From the NCBI GenBank assembly GCA_964467615.1, contig CAYXRK010000216.1, forward strand, positions 1-7,413: 7,413 nucleotides of DNA, in the 5' to 3' direction. Of this stretch, positions 1 through 6,065 are shown piece after piece (the first letter of the stretch is position 1; the number at the start of each line of letters is the position of its first letter). This stretch comes from CAYXRK01 sp964467615. GTDB taxonomy: Bacteria; Hydrogenedentota; Hydrogenedentia; Hydrogenedentales; GCA-2746185. Below the pieces are notes generated by a model that worked only from the letters and a program-made list of their open reading frames with translations, was not told the DNA's origin and did no database searches. Made by a program: the position numbers and the translations under genes.

Positions 1-47
1 GCCCTGAGGGTGTCGAAGGGTGGACGGGTGAGGGGCCGTCGACACTC
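1..47. repeat. Edge of a dispersed palindromic (REP-like) repeat
   Basis: Positions 1-20, read on the minus strand, are CCCTTCGACACCCTCAGGGC. This closely resembles, from memory, a palindromic repeat family found between genes in many GC-rich bacteria (CCCTTCGACAAGCTCAGGGC). A longer inverted repeat is also visible: 8-16 (GGGTGTCGA) pairs with 39-47 (TCGACACTC) with one G-T pair and a 22-base spacer. There is no T-run after it, so it is not an obvious terminator. The copy starts at base 1, so it may continue outside the window. Membership of the family is inferred from resemblance, not from a search. Confidence 0.45.
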
Positions 48-61
48 CTTATAGCATTGAT

Positions 62-92
62 TTGGTTGCGGCTGTGTCGCGCTGTGTATACA
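62..92 (+). promoter_or_regulatory. Weak candidate sigma-70-type promoter for lysC
   Basis: A TATACA hexamer at 87-92 could act as a -10 box about 44 bases before the lysC start. Upstream hexamers are poor: TTGGTT at 62-67 leaves a 19-base spacer and TTGCGG at 66-71 leaves 15. The stretch is locally less GC-rich than its surroundings. No attenuator, T-box or lysine-riboswitch-sized leader fits in the remaining bases before the gene. The call rests on motif resemblance only. Confidence 0.25.
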
Positions 93-135
93 TTGTCACG
101 AACATTCAGACAAGTAAGGACCGACTAACACAATC

Positions 136-1500
136 ATGGAACGAATCACGAGCAAATTTGGAGGTACGTCGCTCGCGGACGCCGCTGCGATTCGCGGGGC
201 GGTGGACATCGTCAACGCAAATCCCGCGCGGCGCTTTGTCGTGCCGTCCGCGCCGGGAAAGCGTTCGCCCGAGGACAAGAAGATCACCGACCTGCTGTAC
301 GTATGGCATCGGCTTTTGAAGGATGACCTCGATCCGGCGCAGGCCCGCGACATCATCTTCGAAAGATTTTCCGTACTCACGCACGATCTCGGTCTAAAAC
401 TGGACGTGAACGCGCAGTTCAAAGCGATCGATCGGCGTGCGGAGAACTATTCGACGCCGGATTTCCTCGCGTCGCGCGGAGAATTCCTCACTGGTCTCAT
501 CGTCGCGGAACTTCTCGGGGCGGTGTTCGTTGATCCCGCCGAATGCATTCGATTCAACTACGAAGGCGAGTTGCTTGAGGAAACCTACACGATGCTGGGC
601 GAACGTCTCGCCGGCGACGGTCGCTTTGTAGTTCCCGGTTTTTACGGCGCGGACCCCAAGGGACGCATTCGCACGTTCAGCCGCGGCGGCAGTGACGTGA
701 CGGGATCCATCGTGGCGCGCGCATCCAAATCGGACCTGTATGAGAATTGGACGGATGTATCCGGGTTCCGCATGACGGACCCGCGCATCGTGCCGCACGC
801 GCAGCGGATCGACGAAATTACCTATAGCGAACTGCGCGAGTTATCGTACATGGGCGCGAACGTGTTGCACGACGAGGCGATCTTTCCGGTGCGCCGCGTC
901 GGGGTGCCGATTAACATTCGCAACTCGTCCGAACCCGACAATCCAGGGACGATGATCCTCCCTCGCCGGGAAGCCACGCAACCCGTCCGGGGCATTGCCG
1001 CGCGCAAGGGCTTCTCAATGATCAACATCGAGAAAGCGCTGATGAACAAGGAAATCGGCTTTGGCCGCCGGGTGCTCGGCATTCTCGAACACTACAAGGT
1101 AAGTTTCGAGCATATGCCCACCGGCATCGACACGATTTCGCTCATCGTGAAAGACGAGGTCCTCGGCGATCACGGTGACGCCATCGTCAAGGAAATCGAG
1201 AAGCGTTGCGATCCGGATCGGGTGTCGCTCACTTCCGGCCTCGCGCTTATCGCGACTGTCGGTCAAGGGATGAACCACTACATCGGCGTCGCCGCGCGGC
1301 TATGCACGGCGCTCGCGGAGGCGCGGGTTAATCTGCGCGTTATCGATCAGGGATCGTCCGAAACAAACATCATCGTCGGCGTCGAAGAGAACGACATGGA
1401 ACGGGCGGTGCTCGCGATCTACAACGCGTTTCAGAACTGGGACGGTCCCTTGCCGGCGCCTCCGCCAATCGAACGCGCGCGGGCCGTTGCGCGCGCATGA
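136..1500 (+). CDS. lysC: Aspartate kinase, monofunctional, with two C-terminal ACT domains
   Basis: Catalyses ATP-dependent phosphorylation of L-aspartate, the first step toward lysine, diaminopimelate, threonine and methionine, in the cytoplasm. The 454-residue protein has the usual monofunctional length. The N-terminal amino acid kinase domain (about 1-280) shows KFGGTS at 7-12, the nucleotide-loop-like SAPGK at 38-42, SRGEF at 113-117, RGGSD at 183-187 and TDVSG at 206-210. The regulatory part has ACT-like segments at about 285-365 (with MNKEIGFGRR near 303 and EHMPTGID near 325) and about 370-435 (QGSSETNIIVGV at 405-416). That arrangement suggests allosteric inhibition by an end product, probably lysine or threonine, but which one cannot be read here. 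The start gives the family-typical short lead before KFGGTS. A Shine-Dalgarno-like AAGGA at 116-120 lies rather far upstream. The C-terminal tail (about 437-454) is Pro/Ala/Arg-rich and probably disordered. There is no homoserine dehydrogenase fusion. Confidence 0.96.
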   Translation: MERITSKFGGTSLADAAAIRGAVDIVNANPARRFVVPSAPGKRSPEDKKITDLLYVWHRLLKDDLDPAQARDIIFERFSVLTHDLGLKLDVNAQFKAIDRRAENYSTPDFLASRGEFLTGLIVAELLGAVFVDPAECIRFNYEGELLEETYTMLGERLAGDGRFVVPGFYGADPKGRIRTFSRGGSDVTGSIVARASKSDLYENWTDVSGFRMTDPRIVPHAQRIDEITYSELRELSYMGANVLHDEAIFPVRRVGVPINIRNSSEPDNPGTMILPRREATQPVRGIAARKGFSMINIEKALMNKEIGFGRRVLGILEHYKVSFEHMPTGIDTISLIVKDEVLGDHGDAIVKEIEKRCDPDRVSLTSGLALIATVGQGMNHYIGVAARLCTALAEARVNLRVIDQGSSETNIIVGVEENDMERAVLAIYNAFQNWDGPLPAPPPIERARAVARA

Positions 1501-1545
1501 AGTGCCGCATAACTTCCGCGCGAACGATTCGGCCCGAGTTGTCTC

Positions 1546-3000
1546 ATGCGTAGGACCAAAATTGTCGCTACGATCGGGCCGAGTTCGCGCGACCCTCGAG
1601 TGCTGCGCGAGTTGATTCGCGCGGGAATGGACGTGGCCCGGCTCAATTTTTCGCACGGGACGCACGAAGACCACGCCAGGACCTACCGCGAGATCCGGGG
1701 CGCAGCAGACGCCGAGGGCCGCAGCGTTGGGATTCTCGCGGACCTGCAGGGACCGAAAATCCGCATTGGAAAGGTGCGGGCCGGGGGTGTCCGGCTCGTA
1801 CAGGGCGCCGCGCTGACGCTCACCACTCGTCCCGTCGAGGGCGACGAGGGCACGATTTCGACGGACTACGAGGCCTTGCCGCGTGACGTCGCCGCGGGGG
1901 ATTCGATCTTTATTGCCGATGGGACGATTCTGCTCCGAGTAATCGATGTCGCCGGAGACGACGTGCGCTGCGACGTTGTGCATGGCGGGACGCTGACTTC
2001 GCACAAGGGCATCAACTTGCCGGGAGTGAAGGTAAGCGCGCCGTCCCTCACGGAGAAAGACATCGACGATCTAGCATTCGCGCAGTCGCTCGGCGTTGAT
2101 TTCGTCGCGTTGTCGTTCGTGCGGACGGCGGCCGACGTGCTCGGGCTGCGCCAACGCATCGGCGAGCCCAACGGCGGGCCATCGATCGTCTCGAAGATCG
2201 AGAGGCCCGAGGCGCTCGCGGACATCGACGCCATCATCGCGGCGAGCGACGCAATCATGCTGGCGCGGGGCGATCTCGGTGTCGAGGTGCCACTCACGGA
2301 AGTTCCGCAGATCCAAAAGCGGCTCATCGCGAAGTGCAACGACCTGGGCGTGCCCGTCATCACCGCCACGCAGATGCTCGAGAGCATGACCTCGAGCCCG
2401 CGCCCGACGCGCGCCGAGGTGACGGACGTTGCGAACGCGATTTACGACGGCACGGACGCGGTGATGCTGTCGGGCGAGACGGCGTCGGGCGAATTTCCCG
2501 TCGAGGCCGTGACCACGATGGCGGGCATCGCGGACCGCGCGGACGAGGCCATCGGGGCGCAACCGACCTACGACCGTATCGTGCGCATGCGACAATCCGG
2601 CGTGCGCAAGGGCAAGGCGGCCTTCGGCGACGCGATTGGGCAGGCGACGTGCCGCATCGCCGAGGTAGCGGAGGCGAAGCGGATCGTGTGTTTCACAACG
2701 TTGGGCTACACGGCGAACCTGATCGCGCGATACCGGCCGAGCGTGCCCATCACGGCGATCACGCTGAGCGAGGGGACTCGCCGGCGCTGTTCGTTGATTT
2801 GGGGCGTCGATGCCGTGCTCTCAATCGAACCGGCGGAGACGGACAGGATCGGCCAATTGGTCGATGAAGTGCTTCTCGCTCGGGGGTTGGCGGGACCGGG
2901 CGATACAGTCGTGATCGCGGCCGGAATGCCGCTCGCGCACCGCACCCGGGCGAACATGATCAAGCTGCACACCATCGGCGGACGCACCGACGACGCGTGA
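1546..3000 (+). CDS. pyk: Pyruvate kinase, with the sequence signature of K+-independent enzymes
   Basis: Converts phosphoenolpyruvate and ADP to pyruvate and ATP, the last step of glycolysis, in the cytoplasm. The 484 residues match normal bacterial length. The barrel shows MRRTKIVATIGPSS at 1-14, RLNFSHG at 32-38, and DLQGPKIRIG at 66-75, followed by the B domain (about 75-165). The catalytic SKIERPEAL runs from 216 (Lys217, metal ligand Glu219), with RGDLGVEVP at 241-249 (metal ligand Asp243) and TATQMLESM at 273-281. The C-terminal domain (about 355-484) includes FTTLGYTA at 383-390. No extra C-terminal PEP-utiliser domain is present. In the 66-75 motif, Leu67, Gln68, Lys71 and Ile74 occupy positions that are Thr, Lys, Glu and Thr in K+-dependent enzymes (rabbit 113, 114, 117, 120), so activity probably does not need K+. 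There is no clear Shine-Dalgarno. It lies 45 bp after lysC and may be co-transcribed with it. Confidence 0.97.
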   Translation: MRRTKIVATIGPSSRDPRVLRELIRAGMDVARLNFSHGTHEDHARTYREIRGAADAEGRSVGILADLQGPKIRIGKVRAGGVRLVQGAALTLTTRPVEGDEGTISTDYEALPRDVAAGDSIFIADGTILLRVIDVAGDDVRCDVVHGGTLTSHKGINLPGVKVSAPSLTEKDIDDLAFAQSLGVDFVALSFVRTAADVLGLRQRIGEPNGGPSIVSKIERPEALADIDAIIAASDAIMLARGDLGVEVPLTEVPQIQKRLIAKCNDLGVPVITATQMLESMTSSPRPTRAEVTDVANAIYDGTDAVMLSGETASGEFPVEAVTTMAGIADRADEAIGAQPTYDRIVRMRQSGVRKGKAAFGDAIGQATCRIAEVAEAKRIVCFTTLGYTANLIARYRPSVPITAITLSEGTRRRCSLIWGVDAVLSIEPAETDRIGQLVDEVLLARGLAGPGDTVVIAAGMPLAHRTRANMIKLHTIGGRTDDA

Positions 3001-3004
3001 GGCG

Positions 3005-3035
3005 TTCGCGGAACTCGGCGGGGGTTTAGTAGAAT
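3005..3035 (+). promoter_or_regulatory. Candidate promoter of the bacillithiol operon, giving a very short leader
   Basis: TAGAAT at 3030-3035, within TAGTAGAAT, is a good match to a sigma-70-type -10 box in an otherwise GC-rich 45-bp gap. The best -35 is weak (TTCGCG at 3005-3010, 19-base spacer). The box ends only 10 bases before the methyltransferase ATG, so a transcript started at the usual distance would have a leader of just a few bases. This agrees with the lack of a Shine-Dalgarno there. If real, it lets the four-gene block be expressed separately from pyk. Motif evidence only. Confidence 0.4.
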
Positions 3036-3045
3036 TCCGTCCCCT

Positions 3046-3801
3046 ATGGCCTCGCGTCAACCCACGATAGCGCCGGACTGGTATCAACTTTCGTTCGACT
3101 CGCTCTATCCGATCGTGTACGCGCACCGTGACGCCGACTCGGCCCAGCGCGAAGCCGAATTCTGTATCGAGCAACTCGGCATATCGAAGAGCGACACCGT
3201 GCTCGATCTCTGCTGCGGCAACGGCCGCCACATGATGCACCTCGCGCCGCGCGCGCGGCGGATCGTCGGGCTCGATTTCAGCGCGCATTTGCTCACCTTG
3301 GCGAGACAAGCGGCGAACGAGGCGTGGCTGGTGCGGGCGGACATGCGCCGCCAGCCGTTTGCGAGCGCGTTCGACGTCGTCGCCAATTTCTTCACGAGCT
3401 TCGGTTACTTTCTCTCGCGTGAAGACAATTTGAGGGTCGTGCGCGAGATCACCCGCTCGCTCAAGCCGGGCGGACGGTTCTTCATCGACTACATCAACCT
3501 GAATTGGGCGAAGGCGCACGTCGAGCCGCGCTCCGTGCGGTTTCGCGAGGACTATGAAATCCGCGAGGAGCGATGGATTGACGAGCAACGCGGCCGCATG
3601 AACAAGACGACCCGCGTACTCCTCGACGGGCGGCAAGTGAGCGAGACGGGCGAATCGGTGCAGTTGTATACGCTCGACGAGATGGCGGCGCTCTTGACGG
3701 AGGGCGGCCTGCGCATGGAATGCGCGTATGGCGACTATTCGGGCAGCGAGTGTTGCGAGCCCTCGAAGCCGCGCATGATCTTGATTGGCCGGAAAGCGTA
3801 G
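3046..3801 (+). CDS. Class I SAM-dependent methyltransferase; candidate bacillithiol N-methyltransferase (NmbA-like)
   Basis: The 251-residue protein has a complete Rossmann-type methyltransferase core. Motif I, VLDLCCGNGRH, is at 52-62; the acidic residue after strand 2 is Asp77 in VGLDFS (74-79). RADM at 97-100 fits the adenine-contact region, FFTSFGYF is at 115-122, and PGGRFFIDY at 141-149. The N-terminus (DWYQLSFDSLYPIVYAHRD, 11-29) is typical of small-molecule methyltransferases of this subgroup. No signal peptide or membrane segment is seen, so it is cytoplasmic. The substrate cannot be read from the sequence. It is the first gene of a tight operon with bshC, bshB1 and bshA, and it ends 3 bp before bshC. 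Chlorobaculum tepidum makes N-methyl-bacillithiol with a SAM-dependent methyltransferase, NmbA (CT1040), so N-methylation of the glucosamine amine of bacillithiol or a precursor is the best guess. Confidence is high for the methyltransferase fold and moderate for the substrate. Alternatives are an unrelated small-molecule methyltransferase or a bystander gene. Confidence 0.9.
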   Translation: MASRQPTIAPDWYQLSFDSLYPIVYAHRDADSAQREAEFCIEQLGISKSDTVLDLCCGNGRHMMHLAPRARRIVGLDFSAHLLTLARQAANEAWLVRADMRRQPFASAFDVVANFFTSFGYFLSREDNLRVVREITRSLKPGGRFFIDYINLNWAKAHVEPRSVRFREDYEIREERWIDEQRGRMNKTTRVLLDGRQVSETGESVQLYTLDEMAALLTEGGLRMECAYGDYSGSECCEPSKPRMILIGRKA

Positions 3802-3804
3802 GGC

Positions 3805-5355
3805 GTGCGCTCGTTCGCGAAAGAGTACGCGCGGGGCGCGGCAGACCTGCTCGGCTTCTACGCGCAACCGCCCTCGAGTTTGTTCGATAGCGCGCCGGCT
3901 TCCGGTATCTGGGATACCACGCTCGTCGAAGCGATGCGGCGCTACGCGCAAGAGATCGGCTCCGACGCGACGTTCATGGGGAACGAGGCGGTCATCATCA
4001 CGGGCCAGCAACCCGCGATCTTCACGGGGCCAATGTACACCGTATTCAAGGCGATCACGGTACTCAAGCTGTCGCGCGCCATGCGCGAACGGTTCAGAAC
4101 GCCTGTCGCGCCGGTGTTCTGGATCGGCAGCGAGGACCACGATTTCGAGGAGGCGCGGACGGCGCATTTCCTGACCAAGGACCATCGCAGCCTCACGCTT
4201 CGATACACCCCGACGGAGGACGTGGCATCGCGCGCGATGTACCGCGTGCCGTGCGACGCGTCGCTGCACGAATTCATCGAACGGGCCGCCGACGAATCGC
4301 GCGGATCGGAGCAGAGCGACGATGTCAGATCGTTTTTGCACGCGAGCCTCGACGCCTCCTCCTCGTTATCCGAATGGACCGCGCGGCTCTTGGCGCGCTT
4401 GTTTCGCGGGACGGAGCTGGTGTTCTTTTCGCCCCATTTGCCCGAGGCGCGCGAGATCGGGGCGGCGGTGATCCGCCGCGAGATCGAAACGCCGCTCACT
4501 TCGACGCGTCTGTTGAACGAGGCCGGTGTGCGGCTCGAGCGGATCGGCTTTCCACCGCAGTTGACGAAGGGCGCGGACGAGTGTAATTTCTTTCTCGAAA
4601 TCGGCGAGAAGCGATGTAAAACGGTGTACATTAACGGTCGTTTCGAAACACCGGAATCGGGCGAGCGCTTCAGTAGTGTAGAATTACTAGAACTATTAGA
4701 TAACCATTCATATAGATTTAGTCCAAATGTAGCGCTCCGTTGCGTCGTGCAGCAGCGGCTTTTTCCCGTCGCTGCGTACGCCGCCGGGCCGGGAGAGTTG
4801 GCGTATTGGGCGCAACTCAAGCCAGTGTTCGAGCATTTCAGCGTGCCGATGCCGGTGGTGTGGCCGCGTGCATCGTGCGTGCTGACCACGCTTAAACTGA
4901 ACAAGCTTCGCGCCAAGCTCGGGCTTGAACTCGAGGACCTCGCGTTACCTTCCGAGGAGCTGCGTGACAAGGCGGCGAGGGCCGCGTCTACGAACCCAGC
5001 ACTCCAACTCGCGCGCGAACGCGGGCCGGAAGTCGAGCGCTCGATTGCGGCGCTTGCCGAGGGCCTGCGCGCGAAGGACCCCACAACGGCAGACATGGCG
5101 GAGCGGCTACGCGAAGAAGCTCGGGCGCAACTGGATCGTATCGAGCGCTCCATCGTGCGCGGCGACGCGGCAAAGAACGGCGCCGTATTCGAGCAGGCGC
5201 AGCGGCTGGTGAACAGCCTCATGCCGGATCGAGGACCACAGGAACGGGTGTACACGATTTTTTCCTTTCTGTTCGAGTACGGCTGGGACCTTATCCCGCG
5301 CCTCATCGAGAGCATCGACCCGATCCGCTCCGGCCTTCAGGAGATCGAACTGTGA
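3805..5355 (+). CDS. bshC: BshC, putative cysteine-adding enzyme of bacillithiol synthesis
   Basis: Proposed to ligate L-cysteine to GlcN-malate, the last step of bacillithiol synthesis, in the cytoplasm. The direct reaction has been hard to show in vitro for the family. The 516 residues compare with about 540 in Bacillus subtilis; the difference is partly a short N-terminus. Family blocks are TGQQPAIFTGP (66-76) with Lys82 nearby, PVFWIGSEDHDFEEA (103-117), SPNVALR (306-312), AAGPGELAYWAQL (326-338) and VVWPRASC (351-358). After these comes a charged helical, probably coiled-coil, region (about 380-475) and a C-terminal PQERVYTIFSFLFEYG (478-493). The start is GTG. An in-frame TAG two codons upstream (3799-3801) rules out any longer N-terminus. 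A weak Shine-Dalgarno (GGAAAG, 3791-3796) precedes it. It overlaps bshB1 by 4 bp. Codons 290-309 are strikingly AT-rich and are listed separately. Confidence 0.95.
   Translation: MRSFAKEYARGAADLLGFYAQPPSSLFDSAPASGIWDTTLVEAMRRYAQEIGSDATFMGNEAVIITGQQPAIFTGPMYTVFKAITVLKLSRAMRERFRTPVAPVFWIGSEDHDFEEARTAHFLTKDHRSLTLRYTPTEDVASRAMYRVPCDASLHEFIERAADESRGSEQSDDVRSFLHASLDASSSLSEWTARLLARLFRGTELVFFSPHLPEAREIGAAVIRREIETPLTSTRLLNEAGVRLERIGFPPQLTKGADECNFFLEIGEKRCKTVYINGRFETPESGERFSSVELLELLDNHSYRFSPNVALRCVVQQRLFPVAAYAAGPGELAYWAQLKPVFEHFSVPMPVVWPRASCVLTTLKLNKLRAKLGLELEDLALPSEELRDKAARAASTNPALQLARERGPEVERSIAALAEGLRAKDPTTADMAERLREEARAQLDRIERSIVRGDAAKNGAVFEQAQRLVNSLMPDRGPQERVYTIFSFLFEYGWDLIPRLIESIDPIRSGLQEIEL
4672..4731 (+). 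other. AT-rich, rare-codon island inside bshC
   Basis: Codons 290-309 of bshC contain 16 G or C bases in 60 (27%), inside a gene that is otherwise above 55% GC. Nineteen of twenty codons end in A or T, against a strong G/C preference elsewhere. All four leucines use TTA or CTA, and AGA, AGT and GTA also appear. The frame stays open and the protein (ending SPNVALR) still fits the family, so this is not an insertion of unrelated coding. TAGA recurs with a 9-base period at 4679, 4688 and 4697, reflecting the peptide VELLELLDN. It lies between the conserved N-terminal half and the AAGPGELAYW block. Confidence 0.75.
5339..5343 (+). promoter_or_regulatory. Ribosome binding site of bshB1
   Basis: AGGAG lies inside the end of bshC, 8 bases before the GTG at 5352. 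It supports that GTG over the next in-frame GTG at 5358, and indicates coupled translation of bshC and bshB1 through the GTGA overlap. Confidence 0.7.
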
Positions 5356-6065
5356 CCGTGGACGTACTCGCCATCGGCGCGCACCCCGACGACGTGGAAC
5401 TCGGCGTGGGCGGCACGCTGCTTCTCGCCGCTGCGCAGGGCGCGCGCGTCGGCGTTCTCGATCTCACCCACGGCGAGCGCGCCTCGCGGGGAACGCGCGA
5501 GGAGCGCGACCGCGAGGCCGAAGCGGCGGCCCGCTTGCTCGACGCTGCCGTTCGTGAGAACGCGGGACTGCCTGATGCGGGCTTGGCCGACACGCCGGAG
5601 CAGCGCGCGAAATTGATCGAGATCGTCCGGAGGCTGCGCCCGCGCGTGATACTTGCGCCGATGTCGCCGGATCGTCACCCCGACCACGAGGCCGCGCACG
5701 CGTTGGTACGCAGCGCGAACTTCTTCGCGGGCGTGGCGTCGTTCGGCGGCGGCGAACCCTACCGGGCCGATCACGTGTTTTACTACTATCCGTATTACCA
5801 AGCCGGAGGCCGGCCCACGTTCGTCGTGGACGTTTCGGCGCAGTTCGATCGCAAGCTCGAAGCATTGCGGGCGTACCGCTCGCAGTTGTACAACCCCGAG
5901 TACGAAGGCGCGCAGACGTTCGTGTCGTCGCCCGAATTTTGGGACGCAATCCGGGACCGCGCGGCGTATTGGGGCTCGACCGTCGGCGCGCGCTACGGCG
6001 AACCGCTGTACTCGGACGCGCCGATGCGCATGGACGGCCTGCCGGGACTGGAGAAGGCGCGATGA
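5352..6065 (+). CDS. bshB1: BshB1, zinc-dependent N-acetylglucosaminyl-malate deacetylase
   Basis: Removes the acetyl group from GlcNAc-malate to give GlcN-malate, the second step of bacillithiol synthesis, in the cytoplasm. The 237 residues match the LmbE/PIG-L type deacetylase family. AHPDD at 10-14 supplies the Zn ligands His11 and Asp14 and the likely catalytic base Asp13. MSPDRHPDHEAAH at 104-116 supplies the third Zn ligand, His112. The late segment YRSQLYNPEYEG (175-186), then FVSSPEFWDAI (190-200) and YGEPLYSDAPM (215-225), is typical of BshB1 rather than MshB or the BshB2 type. The start is GTG, overlapping the bshC stop as GTGA, with AGGAG 8 bases upstream. The stop overlaps the bshA start as ATGA. 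All expected catalytic residues are present, so the enzyme should be active. No second deacetylase is visible in the window. Confidence 0.96.
   Translation: MTVDVLAIGAHPDDVELGVGGTLLLAAAQGARVGVLDLTHGERASRGTREERDREAEAAARLLDAAVRENAGLPDAGLADTPEQRAKLIEIVRRLRPRVILAPMSPDRHPDHEAAHALVRSANFFAGVASFGGGEPYRADHVFYYYPYYQAGGRPTFVVDVSAQFDRKLEALRAYRSQLYNPEYEGAQTFVSSPEFWDAIRDRAAYWGSTVGARYGEPLYSDAPMRMDGLPGLEKAR
6050..6057 (+). promoter_or_regulatory. Ribosome binding site deciding the bshA start
   Basis: GGAGAAGG lies within the end of bshB1, with GGAG 8 bases before the ATG at 6062. It favours 6062 over the longer in-frame opening at 5939, which would add 41 residues without family resemblance and overlap bshB1 by about 127 bp. 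Confidence 0.7.

Noticed and set aside
1..135. Lysine riboswitch or T-box upstream of lysC
   Set aside because: The leader is too short and lacks the expected conserved elements; only a simple inverted repeat at the edge is visible.
1300..2004. Minus-strand open frame of 234 codons across the lysC-pyk junction
   Set aside because: It overlaps both housekeeping genes, has no recognisable domain, and is explained by GC-rich third positions.
2821..4341. Long minus-strand open frame (506 codons) opposite pyk, the methyltransferase and bshC
   Set aside because: It crosses three well-supported + strand genes. Its Arg/His/Ala-rich composition is typical of the antisense of GC-rich coding DNA, and it shows no family motif.
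5939..6061. Longer N-terminus for bshA from the in-frame opening at 5939
   Set aside because: The added residues do not resemble the family. The ATG at 6062 has a good Shine-Dalgarno, overlaps the bshB1 stop as ATGA, and gives the standard length and MKIGITCQPS start.
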